A stretch of DNA of 64,000 bases from Bifidobacterium sp. GTDB lineage: Bacteria; Actinomycetota; Actinomycetes; Actinomycetales; Bifidobacteriaceae. The translations under genes and the position numbers were made by a program. The notes beneath the pieces are model-generated. The model worked only from the letters and a program-made list of their open reading frames with translations. It made no database searches and was not told where the DNA came from. Positions 1-9,067 of the stretch are shown piece after piece (position 1 is the stretch's first letter; every line of letters begins with the position of its first letter). Where the stretch lies: the NCBI GenBank assembly GCA_022640915.1, contig JALCCT010000008.1:1-64000 (forward strand), given 5' to 3'.

Positions 1-121
1 CAGTGAAAGGAACAAACGGGAGCTCCCCAAAAGGGACTCCGGGAACGACGGCGAGAGCGTCCGGCAGCGATGTCGGCCGCTTACCGAACCGTTTCTCTCA
101 ACGATGCAAGGAGTATCGATT
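1..121. other. Leader region upstream of hsp20
   Basis: I see no open gene in this edge segment. It ends in an AAGGAG ribosome binding site about 8 bases before the ATG at 122. I did not find a HAIR (HspR) or CIRCE (HrcA) operator, so the heat-shock control of the next gene cannot be stated from this sequence. Confidence 0.4.
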
Positions 122-583
122 ATGGCTATGTTTCCGTCACTGATGAATGACTCAATGTTCACGGATCTTTTTGACGATCCCTTCTTCTCGCAGTGGCGCG
201 AGCTGCCGTCTCGGGTGAGCGGTGCGGCCGCGTCCGGCGACATGATGAAGACTGATGTGCGCGAAAGCGATAAGTCTTATGACGTCGATATCGACATGCC
301 CGGCTTTAAGAAGGACGATATCGCGATTGAGCTGCATGAAGGATACCTCACTGTTTCCGCCCACAAGGACGAGAACCATGAGGACAAGGATGAGAAGAGC
401 GGCAAGTGGCTGCGCCGCGAACGCTATATTGGCTCGTGCTCACGCAGCTTCTACGTCGGCGATGCGGTCAAAGAGTCCGATATCCACGCCAGCTACAAAG
501 ACGGCACGCTGAGCCTTGCGATTGCGAAAGTCGAAACAAAGCCTCAGGTTGAGGCCAAGCACCAGATCGCCATCGAGGGCTGA
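122..583 (+). CDS. Hsp20/alpha-crystallin small heat shock protein
   Basis: A 153-residue cytoplasmic holdase of the small heat shock protein family, expected to bind unfolding proteins without ATP. The alpha-crystallin domain spans about residues 40-145. Visible hallmarks are DMPGFKKDDI near residue 58, GTLSLAIAK near residue 130 and a C-terminal HQIAIEG resembling the IxI tail that docks oligomers. An in-frame ATG at 104 exists, but the AAGGAG at 108-113 fits the ATG at 122. The gene stands alone and is followed by a rho-independent terminator. The family assignment is secure; the exact client role is inferred. Confidence 0.93.
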   Translation: MAMFPSLMNDSMFTDLFDDPFFSQWRELPSRVSGAAASGDMMKTDVRESDKSYDVDIDMPGFKKDDIAIELHEGYLTVSAHKDENHEDKDEKSGKWLRRERYIGSCSRSFYVGDAVKESDIHASYKDGTLSLAIAKVETKPQVEAKHQIAIEG

Positions 584-655
584 TACGGTCCGCGCTGATG
601 CACCGGTAACGATGCAGCGGTGTCGCAGGTAATGATTCCGGTGTGGGTTAAATCT

Positions 656-709
656 CCCGGGACTGCATGGCAACAGGCTTCCTGAGTTGCTATGCGATCC
701 CGGGTTTTT
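656..709 (+). terminator. Rho-independent terminator after hsp20
   Basis: CCCGGGA at 656 pairs with TCCCGGG ending at 704. The inner GCAT..GCAAC segment pairs with GTTGC..ATGC with few mismatches, and TTTTT follows directly. It lies between the Hsp20 stop and the next gene, both on the plus strand. Confidence 0.85.
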
Positions 710-849
710 CTATATGTCGTGTTCGGCACAAGCGTTTGCTGCACCACCGTTTCTGCTTGGGTGCAGGTTGACGATACAGTAAGGGATGAGTCAGGTATGG
801 ATGAATAGCGGGAAGGCCGCCGGGGTGCGGCTTCAAGGAGGCAATAGGC

Positions 850-1674
850 ATGGGAATGCCCTTGGATTTGTATGTGATCCGGCACGGGGAGTCGGAGGCG
901 AACGTCATTGTCAAAGCGGGGGAGGCTGGCGACAATTCGCTGTTCACGCAGGATAATGTCACCGTGCCAGATCGCTCGTGGCGGTTGACCGCCACTGGCC
1001 GCAAACAGGCTGATTGCATAGGCCGATGGCTGGTGTCGAAGCAGCAGCTTTTCGACCGGTATTTGGTCTCGCCGTATGTGCGCACGCGCGAAACCGCGGC
1101 GACCATGGCGCTGCCGAAGGCCAAATGGGAGGAAACGCGCGTGCTGCGCGAACGCTCGTGGGGTGAGATCAGCACCGTCACACAAGACGAGTTCCGCACA
1201 AATTACGAGCGCAATTGGATGTTCAAGCGCACTGATCCGCTGTATTGGCGGCCGCCGGCAGGCGAGTCCATCGCTGATGTGGCCGAAGACCGTGTACACA
1301 ATCTGCTCACTTCGCTCAACCGCAGGGCCGAGGCACAGTCAGTGGTGGTGGTCAGCCACGGCGACTTTATGCAGGCGCTGATGCTCACCCTCGAAGATCT
1401 ATCTGACGAGGAGTTCCTCCGGCGCGCCGACTCGGATGAGTGGCGCATCACGAATTGCACGTGCCTGCACTACTCGCGCCGTGATCCGCTGACTGGGCGT
1501 ACTACACGTCGCGTGCGCTGGGAACAGACCGCGCGGCCGGTGCTTGATCCGCAGACCGGCCGCTGGGAGGTCAAAGTCGAGCCGTGGCGTGAATTCCAAC
1601 GCCCATTGCTTTCCAACGGCGACCTAGTTGATGTGGTGCACATGGTCGATCCGCATCTCTCGGTGCTTGCGTGA
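850..1674 (+). CDS. Histidine phosphatase family protein (phosphoglycerate mutase-like)
   Basis: A 274-residue protein of the histidine phosphatase superfamily. The phosphohistidine motif RHGESEAN is at residues 12-19 and the second catalytic histidine lies in VVVSHGDF near residue 166. It is longer than the simplest family members because of an insert after the first strand and a C-terminal extension rich in Arg and Trp. The start is supported by AAGGAGG at 835-841. The substrate cannot be read from the sequence: metabolite phosphatase is more likely than true glycolytic mutase because the protein is long and stands away from glycolytic genes. Confidence 0.85.
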   Translation: MGMPLDLYVIRHGESEANVIVKAGEAGDNSLFTQDNVTVPDRSWRLTATGRKQADCIGRWLVSKQQLFDRYLVSPYVRTRETAATMALPKAKWEETRVLRERSWGEISTVTQDEFRTNYERNWMFKRTDPLYWRPPAGESIADVAEDRVHNLLTSLNRRAEAQSVVVVSHGDFMQALMLTLEDLSDEEFLRRADSDEWRITNCTCLHYSRRDPLTGRTTRRVRWEQTARPVLDPQTGRWEVKVEPWREFQRPLLSNGDLVDVVHMVDPHLSVLA

Positions 1675-1755
1675 TCTGGCCTGTGGCTCCCTGCTTCTTC
1701 GATCCGTCAGGATCCTGGGAAATACGTACGAAACGCAGTTTGGACGCAGCACGGT

Positions 1756-1761
1756 TACAAT
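1756..1761 (+). promoter_or_regulatory. Possible -10 element (TACAAT) of the uracil permease gene
   Basis: TACAAT lies 70 bases upstream of the permease ATG. No convincing -35 was found at 16-18 bases, so this is weak. Confidence 0.3.
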
Positions 1762-1830
1762 AGCTCACGACGCGCGGCCTTCTTGCGTGCTGCGCCGCAG
1801 AATCCCAGAGAATAAAGGAGAGGGACAGCC

Positions 1831-3108
1831 ATGAGCAATATATTCACGTGGAAACTGCATGGGGACGGCAAAACCCTGAAACCGGGCGAAGTCATCGAAC
1901 CCGATGAACGCCTGACGTGGGGGCTCACGGCAGGAATCGGGGCGCAGCACGTGGTTGCCATGTTTGGCGCGACGTTCCTGGTTCCGATCCTCACCCACTT
2001 CGATCCGTCAACCACACTGTTCTTCACAGCATTGTCGACGGCGTTGTTCCTGTTGATCAATATGAACAAGCTACCCAGTTATTTGGGTAGCTCGTTTGGT
2101 TTTATAGCCCCTATCGCGGCAGTGGCTTCGGCGCACAAAGGCATCACGGTTGCCAGCTTCGGCATCATGATGACCGGTCTGTTGCTGGGGCTGGTCGGTC
2201 TACTCGTGCATTTCGCCGGCTCCAAATGGATCGACATCGTCATGCCTCCGGTGGTCAACGGCGCGATTGTCGCGATCATTGGTTTCAATCTGGCGCCGAA
2301 TGTCTGGACGAACTTCCAAGTGGCGCCCGACACCGCGCTGGTCACGTTGGCAGCTGTGCTGCTGGTAGCCGTGCTCTTTAGGGGTCTGCTCGGCCGCCTG
2401 AACATTCTGCTCGGCGTCCTGATCGGTTACCTGTACGCTTGCGTGCAAGGTCAGGTCGATTTCAAGCCAGTGCAGCAGGCGGCGTGGATCGGTTTTCCGC
2501 AGTTCCACTTGCCAACAGTTGACTTCTCGATCCTGCCGATGTTCATACCGGTCGTGCTGGTGCTGGTGGCTGAGAATGTGGGGCATGTCAAGTCGGTTGC
2601 ACAGATGACCGGGCGCGATTACGATGGCCAGATCGGCACCGCGTTGGCGGCTGACGGCTTGGGCACGATGATCGCAGGCTTCGGCGGCGGCTCCGGCACC
2701 ACGACCTATGGAGAGAATATCGGCGTGATGGCGGCAACGAAGGTCTATTCAACCGCCGCATACTGGTGCGCGGCCGGATTCGCGCTGATTTTGAGCCTGT
2801 GCCCCAAGTTTGGTGCGATCATCAACACGATCCCTGGCGGCGTGCTCGGCGGTGTGACCACGCTGCTCTACGGCATGATCGGCATGATGGGCGTGCGCAT
2901 TTGGGTCGACAACCACGTTGATTTTAACGAGCCCCTGAATATCATGACCGCTGCGGTCACCATGATCATCGGTATCGCCAACTTCGCTTTCGCGATTTCT
3001 GGCGTGCAGTTCAACGGTATCGCCATCGCCACCATCGCGATCCTGGTCGTTTATCATGGTCTCAAGGCCATTGGCCGCCTGACCGGAGTAATCGCTAAGG
3101 GCAAGTAA
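1831..3108 (+). CDS. uraA: NCS2-family uracil permease (UraA-like)
   Basis: A 425-residue polytopic membrane transporter of the nucleobase-cation symporter 2 family, expected to import uracil with protons for pyrimidine salvage. About 12-14 hydrophobic segments are evident from residue 30 onward. The substrate-binding stretch TTYGENIGVMAATKVYST (about residues 291-308) is the form typical of uracil carriers, and a second diagnostic part is LVLVAENVGH near residue 250. The start follows AAGGAGAGG at 1815-1823. No pyr genes are adjacent, so a role in salvage rather than biosynthesis is inferred. Confidence 0.9.
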   Translation: MSNIFTWKLHGDGKTLKPGEVIEPDERLTWGLTAGIGAQHVVAMFGATFLVPILTHFDPSTTLFFTALSTALFLLINMNKLPSYLGSSFGFIAPIAAVASAHKGITVASFGIMMTGLLLGLVGLLVHFAGSKWIDIVMPPVVNGAIVAIIGFNLAPNVWTNFQVAPDTALVTLAAVLLVAVLFRGLLGRLNILLGVLIGYLYACVQGQVDFKPVQQAAWIGFPQFHLPTVDFSILPMFIPVVLVLVAENVGHVKSVAQMTGRDYDGQIGTALAADGLGTMIAGFGGGSGTTTYGENIGVMAATKVYSTAAYWCAAGFALILSLCPKFGAIINTIPGGVLGGVTTLLYGMIGMMGVRIWVDNHVDFNEPLNIMTAAVTMIIGIANFAFAISGVQFNGIAIATIAILVVYHGLKAIGRLTGVIAKGK

Positions 3109-3148
3109 CCAGCGGCGTCGGCGCGCTCTAGCGCCTGTAGCAACGCAT

Positions 3149-3210
3149 TTTCCTGTGAAACTGGTGGTATAGGACCTTTCCAAGGTTCGATTTCAGCAAT
3201 TCACAGGAAA
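3149..3210. repeat. 11-bp perfect inverted repeat between convergent genes
   Basis: TTTCCTGTGAA at 3149-3159 is the exact reverse complement of TTCACAGGAAA at 3200-3210. The 40-base spacer contains a smaller ACCTT/AAGGT stem. It sits between the permease (plus) and the GH3 gene (minus). It could act as a bidirectional terminator, but there is no U-tract on either side. Confidence 0.5.
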
Positions 3211-3241
3211 TATTATTATGGCGCTGGACTGCCGGCCGCGT

Positions 3242-4564
3242 CTACTGGGCGAGTCCCATGCGGTATTTGAGCGTCATAACACGAATGGCCGATTGCCGCA
3301 CTTTTTTCGCGAAGCTCGGATCACTGGCGGCCTGCGCGTTCAGTCCGTCAAGAATCGGCTGCACGTATTGGCTTGCGCCGATGCAGGCGAGGTCGCCGCC
3401 CGCCTCGACGAATCTGACACCAAGCTGCCGCGGCGCGATGCCGCTCACAGCAGCTGCCGACAGCGAATCCGAGGTGACGACGCCGTTGTAGCCGCTTTCT
3501 TTCCGCAGCTGCCCGTCGATGAGCGTGCTGGAGAATGCCGCCGGATTAGCCGGATCGATGGACTTATATGTGGCCAGCGACATCATCACCATGCCCGGTT
3601 TGCCTTGCAATGCAGTAGTGAATGCGCCGATCTCCTGCCCGTCTAGTGTCGTAGTCGTGTCGAGGATGCCGTTAGCGGTGAAATCTGTGTTGCCGGTGAC
3701 CGCACCGAGTCCGGGGTAGTGTTTGATCGAGGTGACGATGCCGGCCTGCCTCATGCCGGTGATAAACGCGATGGCGTGCTGCGCGTTTCCGGATGCGCTA
3801 AGCCCGAAGTCGCGGTTGAGCGCGCCGATTGGTGCATTATTGGCGCGCTCGGTCTGCACAGTGTCGGTGACCGGCGCCAAGTCAGTGTTAATACCGGCGG
3901 ATCTGAGCTGCTCTCCCCACTGGACCGCAGCCGTGGTGAGCTGGGCCGTGCTCATTTGGCCTTGGCGCACTCCCGATGGCATAACGCTGAAGCCGGTTCC
4001 GCGCAGATGCTGTACTTGCCCGCCTTCCTGATCAGTTGCCAGGATCAGGCCGTTATGCTGCGGCGCATAGCGTTGCAGGGAGTCAGTCGCCTTTTTCACT
4101 CCTGCGGTTCCCACATTCCATTTGCCGATGATGAGCACTGAGCCCACATGCTGGTTGACGATGAGATCGCGCAGGCTTGATGGGCTGCTGCCGGCGAACA
4201 GCGGTACCATCACCAGCTGCCCGATCTGTTCCTTAAGCGGCATCGCATCAACGGCTTTAGTCGCTTTCGCTTCCGGCGTATCAGCTGATGCACTGCCGCT
4301 CTGCGAAGGGCTTGATGATGACGATGGATTCGAAGGATTTGGCGCGGCGGAACCACTTGACTTGCCCGAACCGTCCAGCCTCGAAGACAGGGAAGACGGA
4401 GGCGTTGATGCAGACGCATGATCAGGCTGCTGGCTGGTGTTCCACCACACGCCCGCGCCGACCAAGCCGGCGGCGGATAATACGATCGCGAGGACGACAA
4501 TGATCGCAGTGCGAAGTGGCGTGCGGCGCCTGTGAGGATTATGTCTGATGCGCTGTGAAGTCAT
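3242..4564 (-). CDS. Membrane-anchored glycoside hydrolase family 3 (NagZ-like) protein
   Basis: A 440-residue protein with one N-terminal membrane segment (about residues 16-40), then a Ser/Pro/Gly-rich linker and a GH3 barrel. GH3 members of this size usually release beta-linked N-acetylglucosamine. Recognisable parts are ATDQEGGQVQHL, KHYPGLG and the nucleophile strand GVVTSDSLSAAAV. The Asp-x-His dyad that serves as acid/base in classical NagZ is not visible: GNTDF stands at that place. The ATG at 4564 is chosen because the membrane segment then lies near the N-terminus. It is divergent from the UPF0182 gene. Substrate and activity are uncertain. Confidence 0.82.
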   Translation of the reverse strand: MTSQRIRHNPHRRRTPLRTAIIVVLAIVLSAAGLVGAGVWWNTSQQPDHASASTPPSSLSSRLDGSGKSSGSAAPNPSNPSSSSSPSQSGSASADTPEAKATKAVDAMPLKEQIGQLVMVPLFAGSSPSSLRDLIVNQHVGSVLIIGKWNVGTAGVKKATDSLQRYAPQHNGLILATDQEGGQVQHLRGTGFSVMPSGVRQGQMSTAQLTTAAVQWGEQLRSAGINTDLAPVTDTVQTERANNAPIGALNRDFGLSASGNAQHAIAFITGMRQAGIVTSIKHYPGLGAVTGNTDFTANGILDTTTTLDGQEIGAFTTALQGKPGMVMMSLATYKSIDPANPAAFSSTLIDGQLRKESGYNGVVTSDSLSAAAVSGIAPRQLGVRFVEAGGDLACIGASQYVQPILDGLNAQAASDPSFAKKVRQSAIRVMTLKYRMGLAQ

Positions 4565-4691
4565 CACACAATTATTCCACGCCATCGTCCAATGACTGCA
4601 AGCCCCATTGCGTTTGCAGCGAAACGTGCATCCGGTGAAGCTGTTTCGCCGCCAGCGTCTAATCACCCCGGTCCATAGTAGGGTGAGAGGC

Positions 4692-7600
4692 ATGTCATTC
4701 TTCGATATATTCGGTCAAATGTTCGACCCTGATGATTCTGATGATTCCGGCCAGTCGGCTCGCCGGAGCGCGCGTCGCCGCGGCAACGAAGACGATCCGG
4801 TGGTGATCGACGTGCAAGTCGACGGTGACGACGCCAAAGCGGCGTCGGATGGGCGTAATGCACGCACAGACGCCAAGAGCGGCAATGGCGGCGCCCGCCC
4901 GCCTCGTGGGGACTCGGGCAAACGCGATATCAGCAGCAGCTTTCTCGCCCCGCGCGGCTCGAAGATCCTCATCGGCGTCGTCCTCGCCGTGTCGGCGCTT
5001 GTTGGCCTGTTCTTCGCGCTGGATCGGTTCATCACCGATGTGATGTGGTACCAGCAGCTCGGTTTCGCGCGCGTGGTGTGGACACAACTGTTCACCAAGA
5101 TCGGGCTGTGGCTCGCCTACGCGGTGCTTATGGCGGTGGTCAGCTACGTTTCCGCGACCTTGGCAATCCATGCCAGGCCCGATTCGAGCGACGGTTCCAC
5201 AATTCGCATCCGCGGGGACATTGTCGAGATCGGCAAATCCGTGAGTTCCAAGAACGCCAGGCGTGTCGCTGTGGTGGTCTCGCTGATTGTCGGCCTGGTG
5301 TTCGGTGCGCAGTTCAACGCCAACTGGGCGCAGATTCTGCTGATGTTTAACGCGCAGCCTTTCGGTGTGCACGACCCGCAATTCGGCCTGGACAACGGGT
5401 TTTACGTGTTCATACTGCCCGGGCTCAAGCTCGTGCTCTCGGCGGCCTCGGTACTGCTGCTCATGGCCATCGTGTTCTCCGTCGTGACCCATGTGCTCAT
5501 GGGTGGCATCCGCTTGACTATGCCGGTCAACGGCCGGGGATTGTTCGCCATCACTAAGCGGGCTCGCCGCCAGATCGCCATCTGGCTGCTGCTCAACATG
5601 CTCATGGCCGCCACGCGCATGGTCGTGCATGTCTTCGACCAGCTCACTGCGCAGGATGAGCGCATCACCGGTGCCGCCTACACTGCCACGCATGCGACCA
5701 TCCCCTTTGCCTTTGTCATGGCAGCAATGGTTGCGTCCCTTGGAGTACTGCTGTCAATATGGCTTATGCGCTCGCATGAGTTACAGGAGCCAGCTTCCAT
5801 AGGGACCCGCGCGGGTGCTGCCCTTAGGGCTTGGCGAACGCCGGTCGTCGCCATTGCGCTTGTCGTAGTCACCTCGCTGGTACTGACCGTGATCTGGCCG
5901 ATGCTCGTGCAGCGCTTCCGGGTTTCGCCGAATGAGCAAGAAGTGGAATCAGCCTACATCCAGCGCAATATCGACGCGACGAAACGTGCTTACGGACTCG
6001 ATTCCATCAAAACCGACACCTATAACGCGACAACCGAAGGCAAATCGGGCGCGTTGGCCTCCGCTGCAGAAAGTACTGCGCAGATTCGTCTGCTCGATCC
6101 ACAGGTCGTTTCGCCGACCTTCCAGCAGCTGCAGCAGTCCAAGCAGTACTATTCCTTCGCCGACGCGTTATCCGTCGACAAATACGATATTGACGGCATC
6201 AGCCAGGACACGGTGATTGCAGCGCGCGAACTCAACCTCGCGGGCAACGACAACCGCAACTGGGTCAACGACCATACTGTGTACACGCACGGCTACGGCA
6301 TCGTGGCTGCCTACGGCAACAAGGTGACTTCCGACGGCCAGCCGCAGTTCTTCGAATACGGCATCCCCACGCAAGGCAAGCTCACCGAAACACAGCATTA
6401 CGAGCCGCGCATCTACTTCTCGCCCAATGCACCCGAATATTCCATCGTGGGCGCCCCCAAGGGTGTCAAGGCATGGGAGTTCGACTATCCCACCGGCTCG
6501 CAAGGCGCGACGAACACCTTCGAAGGCAACGGTGGACCGAGCATCGGCAACTTCTTCTCCCGCCTGCTGTACGCGGCCCGCTTCGGCTCGGATCAGATCC
6601 TCTTCTCCGACCGAGTCACCCCGGATTCGCAGATCCTTTACACTCGCAATCCCAAGGAGCGTGTGGCGAAGGTTGCGCCCTACCTGACGCTTGACGGTCG
6701 CGTCTATCCGGCGGTCGTTGACGGGCGGGTCAAGTGGATTGTCGACGGCTATACGACCTCGAACGCCTACCCGTATTCGCAGATGACCGACTTGGGTTCG
6801 GCTACGGCGGACTCAACCACTGAAACCAGTTCGACCATCCAGGGTTTGGGCTCGCAGAAGGCAAATTACATCCGCAACTCGGTCAAGGCCACGGTCGACG
6901 CCTACGATGGCTCGGTCGATCTGTACGTATGGGATACGAAGGATCCGGTCATCAAGGCGTGGGAGAAGATTTTCCCGGGCCAATATCACCAGATTTCCGA
7001 CATCGACGGCCAGCTGATGAGCCACCTGCGCTACCCGGAAAGCCTGTTCAAGGTACAGCGTCAGCTGCTGGCGCAATACCATGTCGGCAGTGCGGGTCAG
7101 TTCTTCTCTGGCGAGGATTTCTGGCAGAGCCCCACTGACCCCACGGAATCGCAGTCGGCGCAGAACCGTGACATCCTGCAGCCGCCGTATTATCTGACGC
7201 TGCAGACGGGCGGCTCCAAAGAGCCGGTCTTCTCGCTGACGTCGTCATATATACCCGCAGGAACGGTGAAGCGGGAGATTCTCACTGGATTCCTTTCGGT
7301 GGATTCTGATGCAGGAGACGAAAAAGGCCGTATAGGGCCGAACTATGGCACCCTGCGATTGCAGGAGCTACCTAAGGACGCTAATGTGCCCGGTCCGGGG
7401 CAGGCGCAGAGCAACTTCGACGCCAAAGATACGGTTTCGCGCGAGCTCAACTTGTTGCAGACCGGATCGACCAATGTCAAGCGCGGCAACTTGCTCACCC
7501 TGCCGCTCGGCGGCGGGCTGGTGTACATAGAACCGGTCTACATCCAGTCTAGTGGCGCGACCAGTTACCCGCTGCTTAAGAAGGTGCTGGTCGCTTTCGG

Positions 7601-7958
7601 AGATCAGGTTGGTTTCGCCAACACCTTGGATGAGGCGCTCGATCAGGTCTTCGGCGGGGACTCCGGTGCATCCGCCGGCGATGCCCAGAATGCCAAGGGC
7701 GATACCGGTTCTGGTGCCTCGGACGGCTCCGCTGACGCTGATAATTCCAGCGGCGCGGATGCCGACGGCAACGCGAAGCAGCCCGGCAAGTCCGAGGCAC
7801 CGCAGATGAGTGCCGAGCTCAAGGACGCCCTTAATCAGGCGGCCCAGGCGATGAAGGATTCGGACGCCGCGATGAAATCCGGCGACTGGACCGCCTACGG
7901 CAATGCGCAGAAACAGCTCAACGAAGCACTGAATAAGGCCATGGAATTCGATAAGTAG
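4692..7958 (+). CDS. UPF0182 family large membrane protein
   Basis: A 1088-residue protein of the uncharacterised UPF0182 family. The first ~90 residues are acidic and hydrophilic. About seven transmembrane segments follow between residues 90 and 420, then a very large extracytoplasmic domain of ~550 residues. The C-terminal ~120 residues are low-complexity, rich in Gly, Asp, Ser and Ala, ending in an Ala/Lys-rich helix. Family features include the paired FDYP and WIVDGYTTSNAYPYS stretches. The start at 4692 follows GTGAGAGG; a longer in-frame ATG at 4608 lacks a site. The molecular function is unknown. Confidence 0.88.
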   Translation: MSFFDIFGQMFDPDDSDDSGQSARRSARRRGNEDDPVVIDVQVDGDDAKAASDGRNARTDAKSGNGGARPPRGDSGKRDISSSFLAPRGSKILIGVVLAVSALVGLFFALDRFITDVMWYQQLGFARVVWTQLFTKIGLWLAYAVLMAVVSYVSATLAIHARPDSSDGSTIRIRGDIVEIGKSVSSKNARRVAVVVSLIVGLVFGAQFNANWAQILLMFNAQPFGVHDPQFGLDNGFYVFILPGLKLVLSAASVLLLMAIVFSVVTHVLMGGIRLTMPVNGRGLFAITKRARRQIAIWLLLNMLMAATRMVVHVFDQLTAQDERITGAAYTATHATIPFAFVMAAMVASLGVLLSIWLMRSHELQEPASIGTRAGAALRAWRTPVVAIALVVVTSLVLTVIWPMLVQRFRVSPNEQEVESAYIQRNIDATKRAYGLDSIKTDTYNATTEGKSGALASAAESTAQIRLLDPQVVSPTFQQLQQSKQYYSFADALSVDKYDIDGISQDTVIAARELNLAGNDNRNWVNDHTVYTHGYGIVAAYGNKVTSDGQPQFFEYGIPTQGKLTETQHYEPRIYFSPNAPEYSIVGAPKGVKAWEFDYPTGSQGATNTFEGNGGPSIGNFFSRLLYAARFGSDQILFSDRVTPDSQILYTRNPKERVAKVAPYLTLDGRVYPAVVDGRVKWIVDGYTTSNAYPYSQMTDLGSATADSTTETSSTIQGLGSQKANYIRNSVKATVDAYDGSVDLYVWDTKDPVIKAWEKIFPGQYHQISDIDGQLMSHLRYPESLFKVQRQLLAQYHVGSAGQFFSGEDFWQSPTDPTESQSAQNRDILQPPYYLTLQTGGSKEPVFSLTSSYIPAGTVKREILTGFLSVDSDAGDEKGRIGPNYGTLRLQELPKDANVPGPGQAQSNFDAKDTVSRELNLLQTGSTNVKRGNLLTLPLGGGLVYIEPVYIQSSGATSYPLLKKVLVAFGDQVGFANTLDEALDQVFGGDSGASAGDAQNAKGDTGSGASDGSADADNSSGADADGNAKQPGKSEAPQMSAELKDALNQAAQAMKDSDAAMKSGDWTAYGNAQKQLNEALNKAMEFDK

Positions 7959-8013
7959 CAGGCGGTGACAATCGCTGCGCCGCCCATTCGCGACGGTGCG
8001 GTACATTGTCGAT

Positions 8014-8544
8014 ATGGCTAATGAGCGACAGCGCACGAGCGCGAACGGCTTTATCATTCGCGACGCTACTGACGATGATTTGCAAGCGATAACCGACATC
8101 TACAATCAGGCGGTGATCGCCGGCGGGTCGACCGCCGATCTTGAGCCGCGTACGCTTGGGCAGCGGCGCGAGTGGGTCAAAGCGCATGCGCCGCGCACCT
8201 ATTACCCGGTGGTCGTGATCGAAGACGGAGCGGGCCATATCGTCGGCTTCGGCTCGCTGTCGCGCTTCCATCCGCGCGAAGCCTACGATGGCGTGGTCGA
8301 GCTGAGCTACTACATCGCCAGCAGCGCCCAGCATCATGGCTACGGCACCGCCATGGTTTCGTGGCTGCTGGATGCTGCGAAGCACCATTCCCGCCGCATC
8401 GCCACTGCACTGATCTTCGCCGACAACGTCGGCTCGGTCGCTCTTATGCATCATTTCGGCTTCACTCGTTTCGGGCTGCTGCCCCGAGCATGCTATGACG
8501 GCAAACGCTACCTCGACATGTCATATTGGTGCAAGGAGCTGTAG
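8014..8544 (+). CDS. GNAT family N-acetyltransferase (phosphinothricin acetyltransferase-like)
   Basis: A 176-residue acetyl-CoA-dependent acetyltransferase. IIRDATDDDLQAITDIYNQ at the N-terminus and the acetyl-CoA loop SSAQHHGYGTAM near residue 108 are typical of the PAT/Bar/YncA branch, which acetylates small amines or amino-acid analogues. A GTG at 7996 would add six residues. Neither start has a strong ribosome binding site, so 8014 is a choice, not a proof. The true substrate cannot be inferred from the neighbours. Confidence 0.82.
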   Translation: MANERQRTSANGFIIRDATDDDLQAITDIYNQAVIAGGSTADLEPRTLGQRREWVKAHAPRTYYPVVVIEDGAGHIVGFGSLSRFHPREAYDGVVELSYYIASSAQHHGYGTAMVSWLLDAAKHHSRRIATALIFADNVGSVALMHHFGFTRFGLLPRACYDGKRYLDMSYWCKEL

Positions 8545-9067
8545 GCGGCATCGCGCTTGCGCGCAGCTTACAAGGGCGTAGCGGGGTCTATCTCGCTTAT
8601 GTGCAGTGCTAATTCCATGGCACCCCGATTGTTGCTGGCCGAAAATGGCGGTTCTGGAACGCCCGATACTTGGATCCCCGCAGAATAGCACTACAGATAG
8701 CGGAGACAGATCTTCGCGAGGTTCGAATAACGCTACGGATAACGCAGATGCCTCTGCACAAGATCGGATTAACGCCTCACATAACGCAGATGCCCCGCTT
8801 TGGACGCTGCGCGGGTTGGAAAAGACGATGGGATTCGCATTTCCACGCATTGTGAGCAGCGGTGTGGGAACCGAATGGCCCAGCACACCTCCGATACGCC
8901 TTGAGCCGAGCGTGTGCGGCTCTCGTCTCTCGCCACCGGTACCATGAATCGGCTGATATGCGCGATTGCAGCGGTCGATTATGATGCGCAATGAATGCGG
9001 CCGGTTTGCGGCGCGCGATTATGACGGTTCCTGTAGATGGACTGTGCGGTTGGAAAGAGGGAATGGC
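8545..9067. other. 523-base gap with imperfect tandem repeats
   Basis: No convincing gene is present. ATAACGCAGATGCC occurs at 8739-8752 and again at 8781-8794, a 42-base period with further imperfect similarity around it (AATAACGC, GGATTAACGC). ORFs of 113 aa (plus) and 156 aa (minus) cross it, but neither has a ribosome binding site nor a recognisable domain. The AAAGAGGGA just before 9068 belongs to pth. Confidence 0.5.

Noticed and set aside
1675..1830. PyrR site or purine riboswitch before uraA
   Set aside because: No matching conserved core was seen in the 156 bases.
4695..5693. 332-codon minus-strand ORF inside the UPF0182 gene
   Set aside because: His/Arg/Asp-rich shadow of membrane segments, without start signals.
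8521..8991. 156-codon minus-strand ORF in the gap before pth
   Set aside because: No ribosome binding site, no domain, and it overlaps the imperfect repeats.
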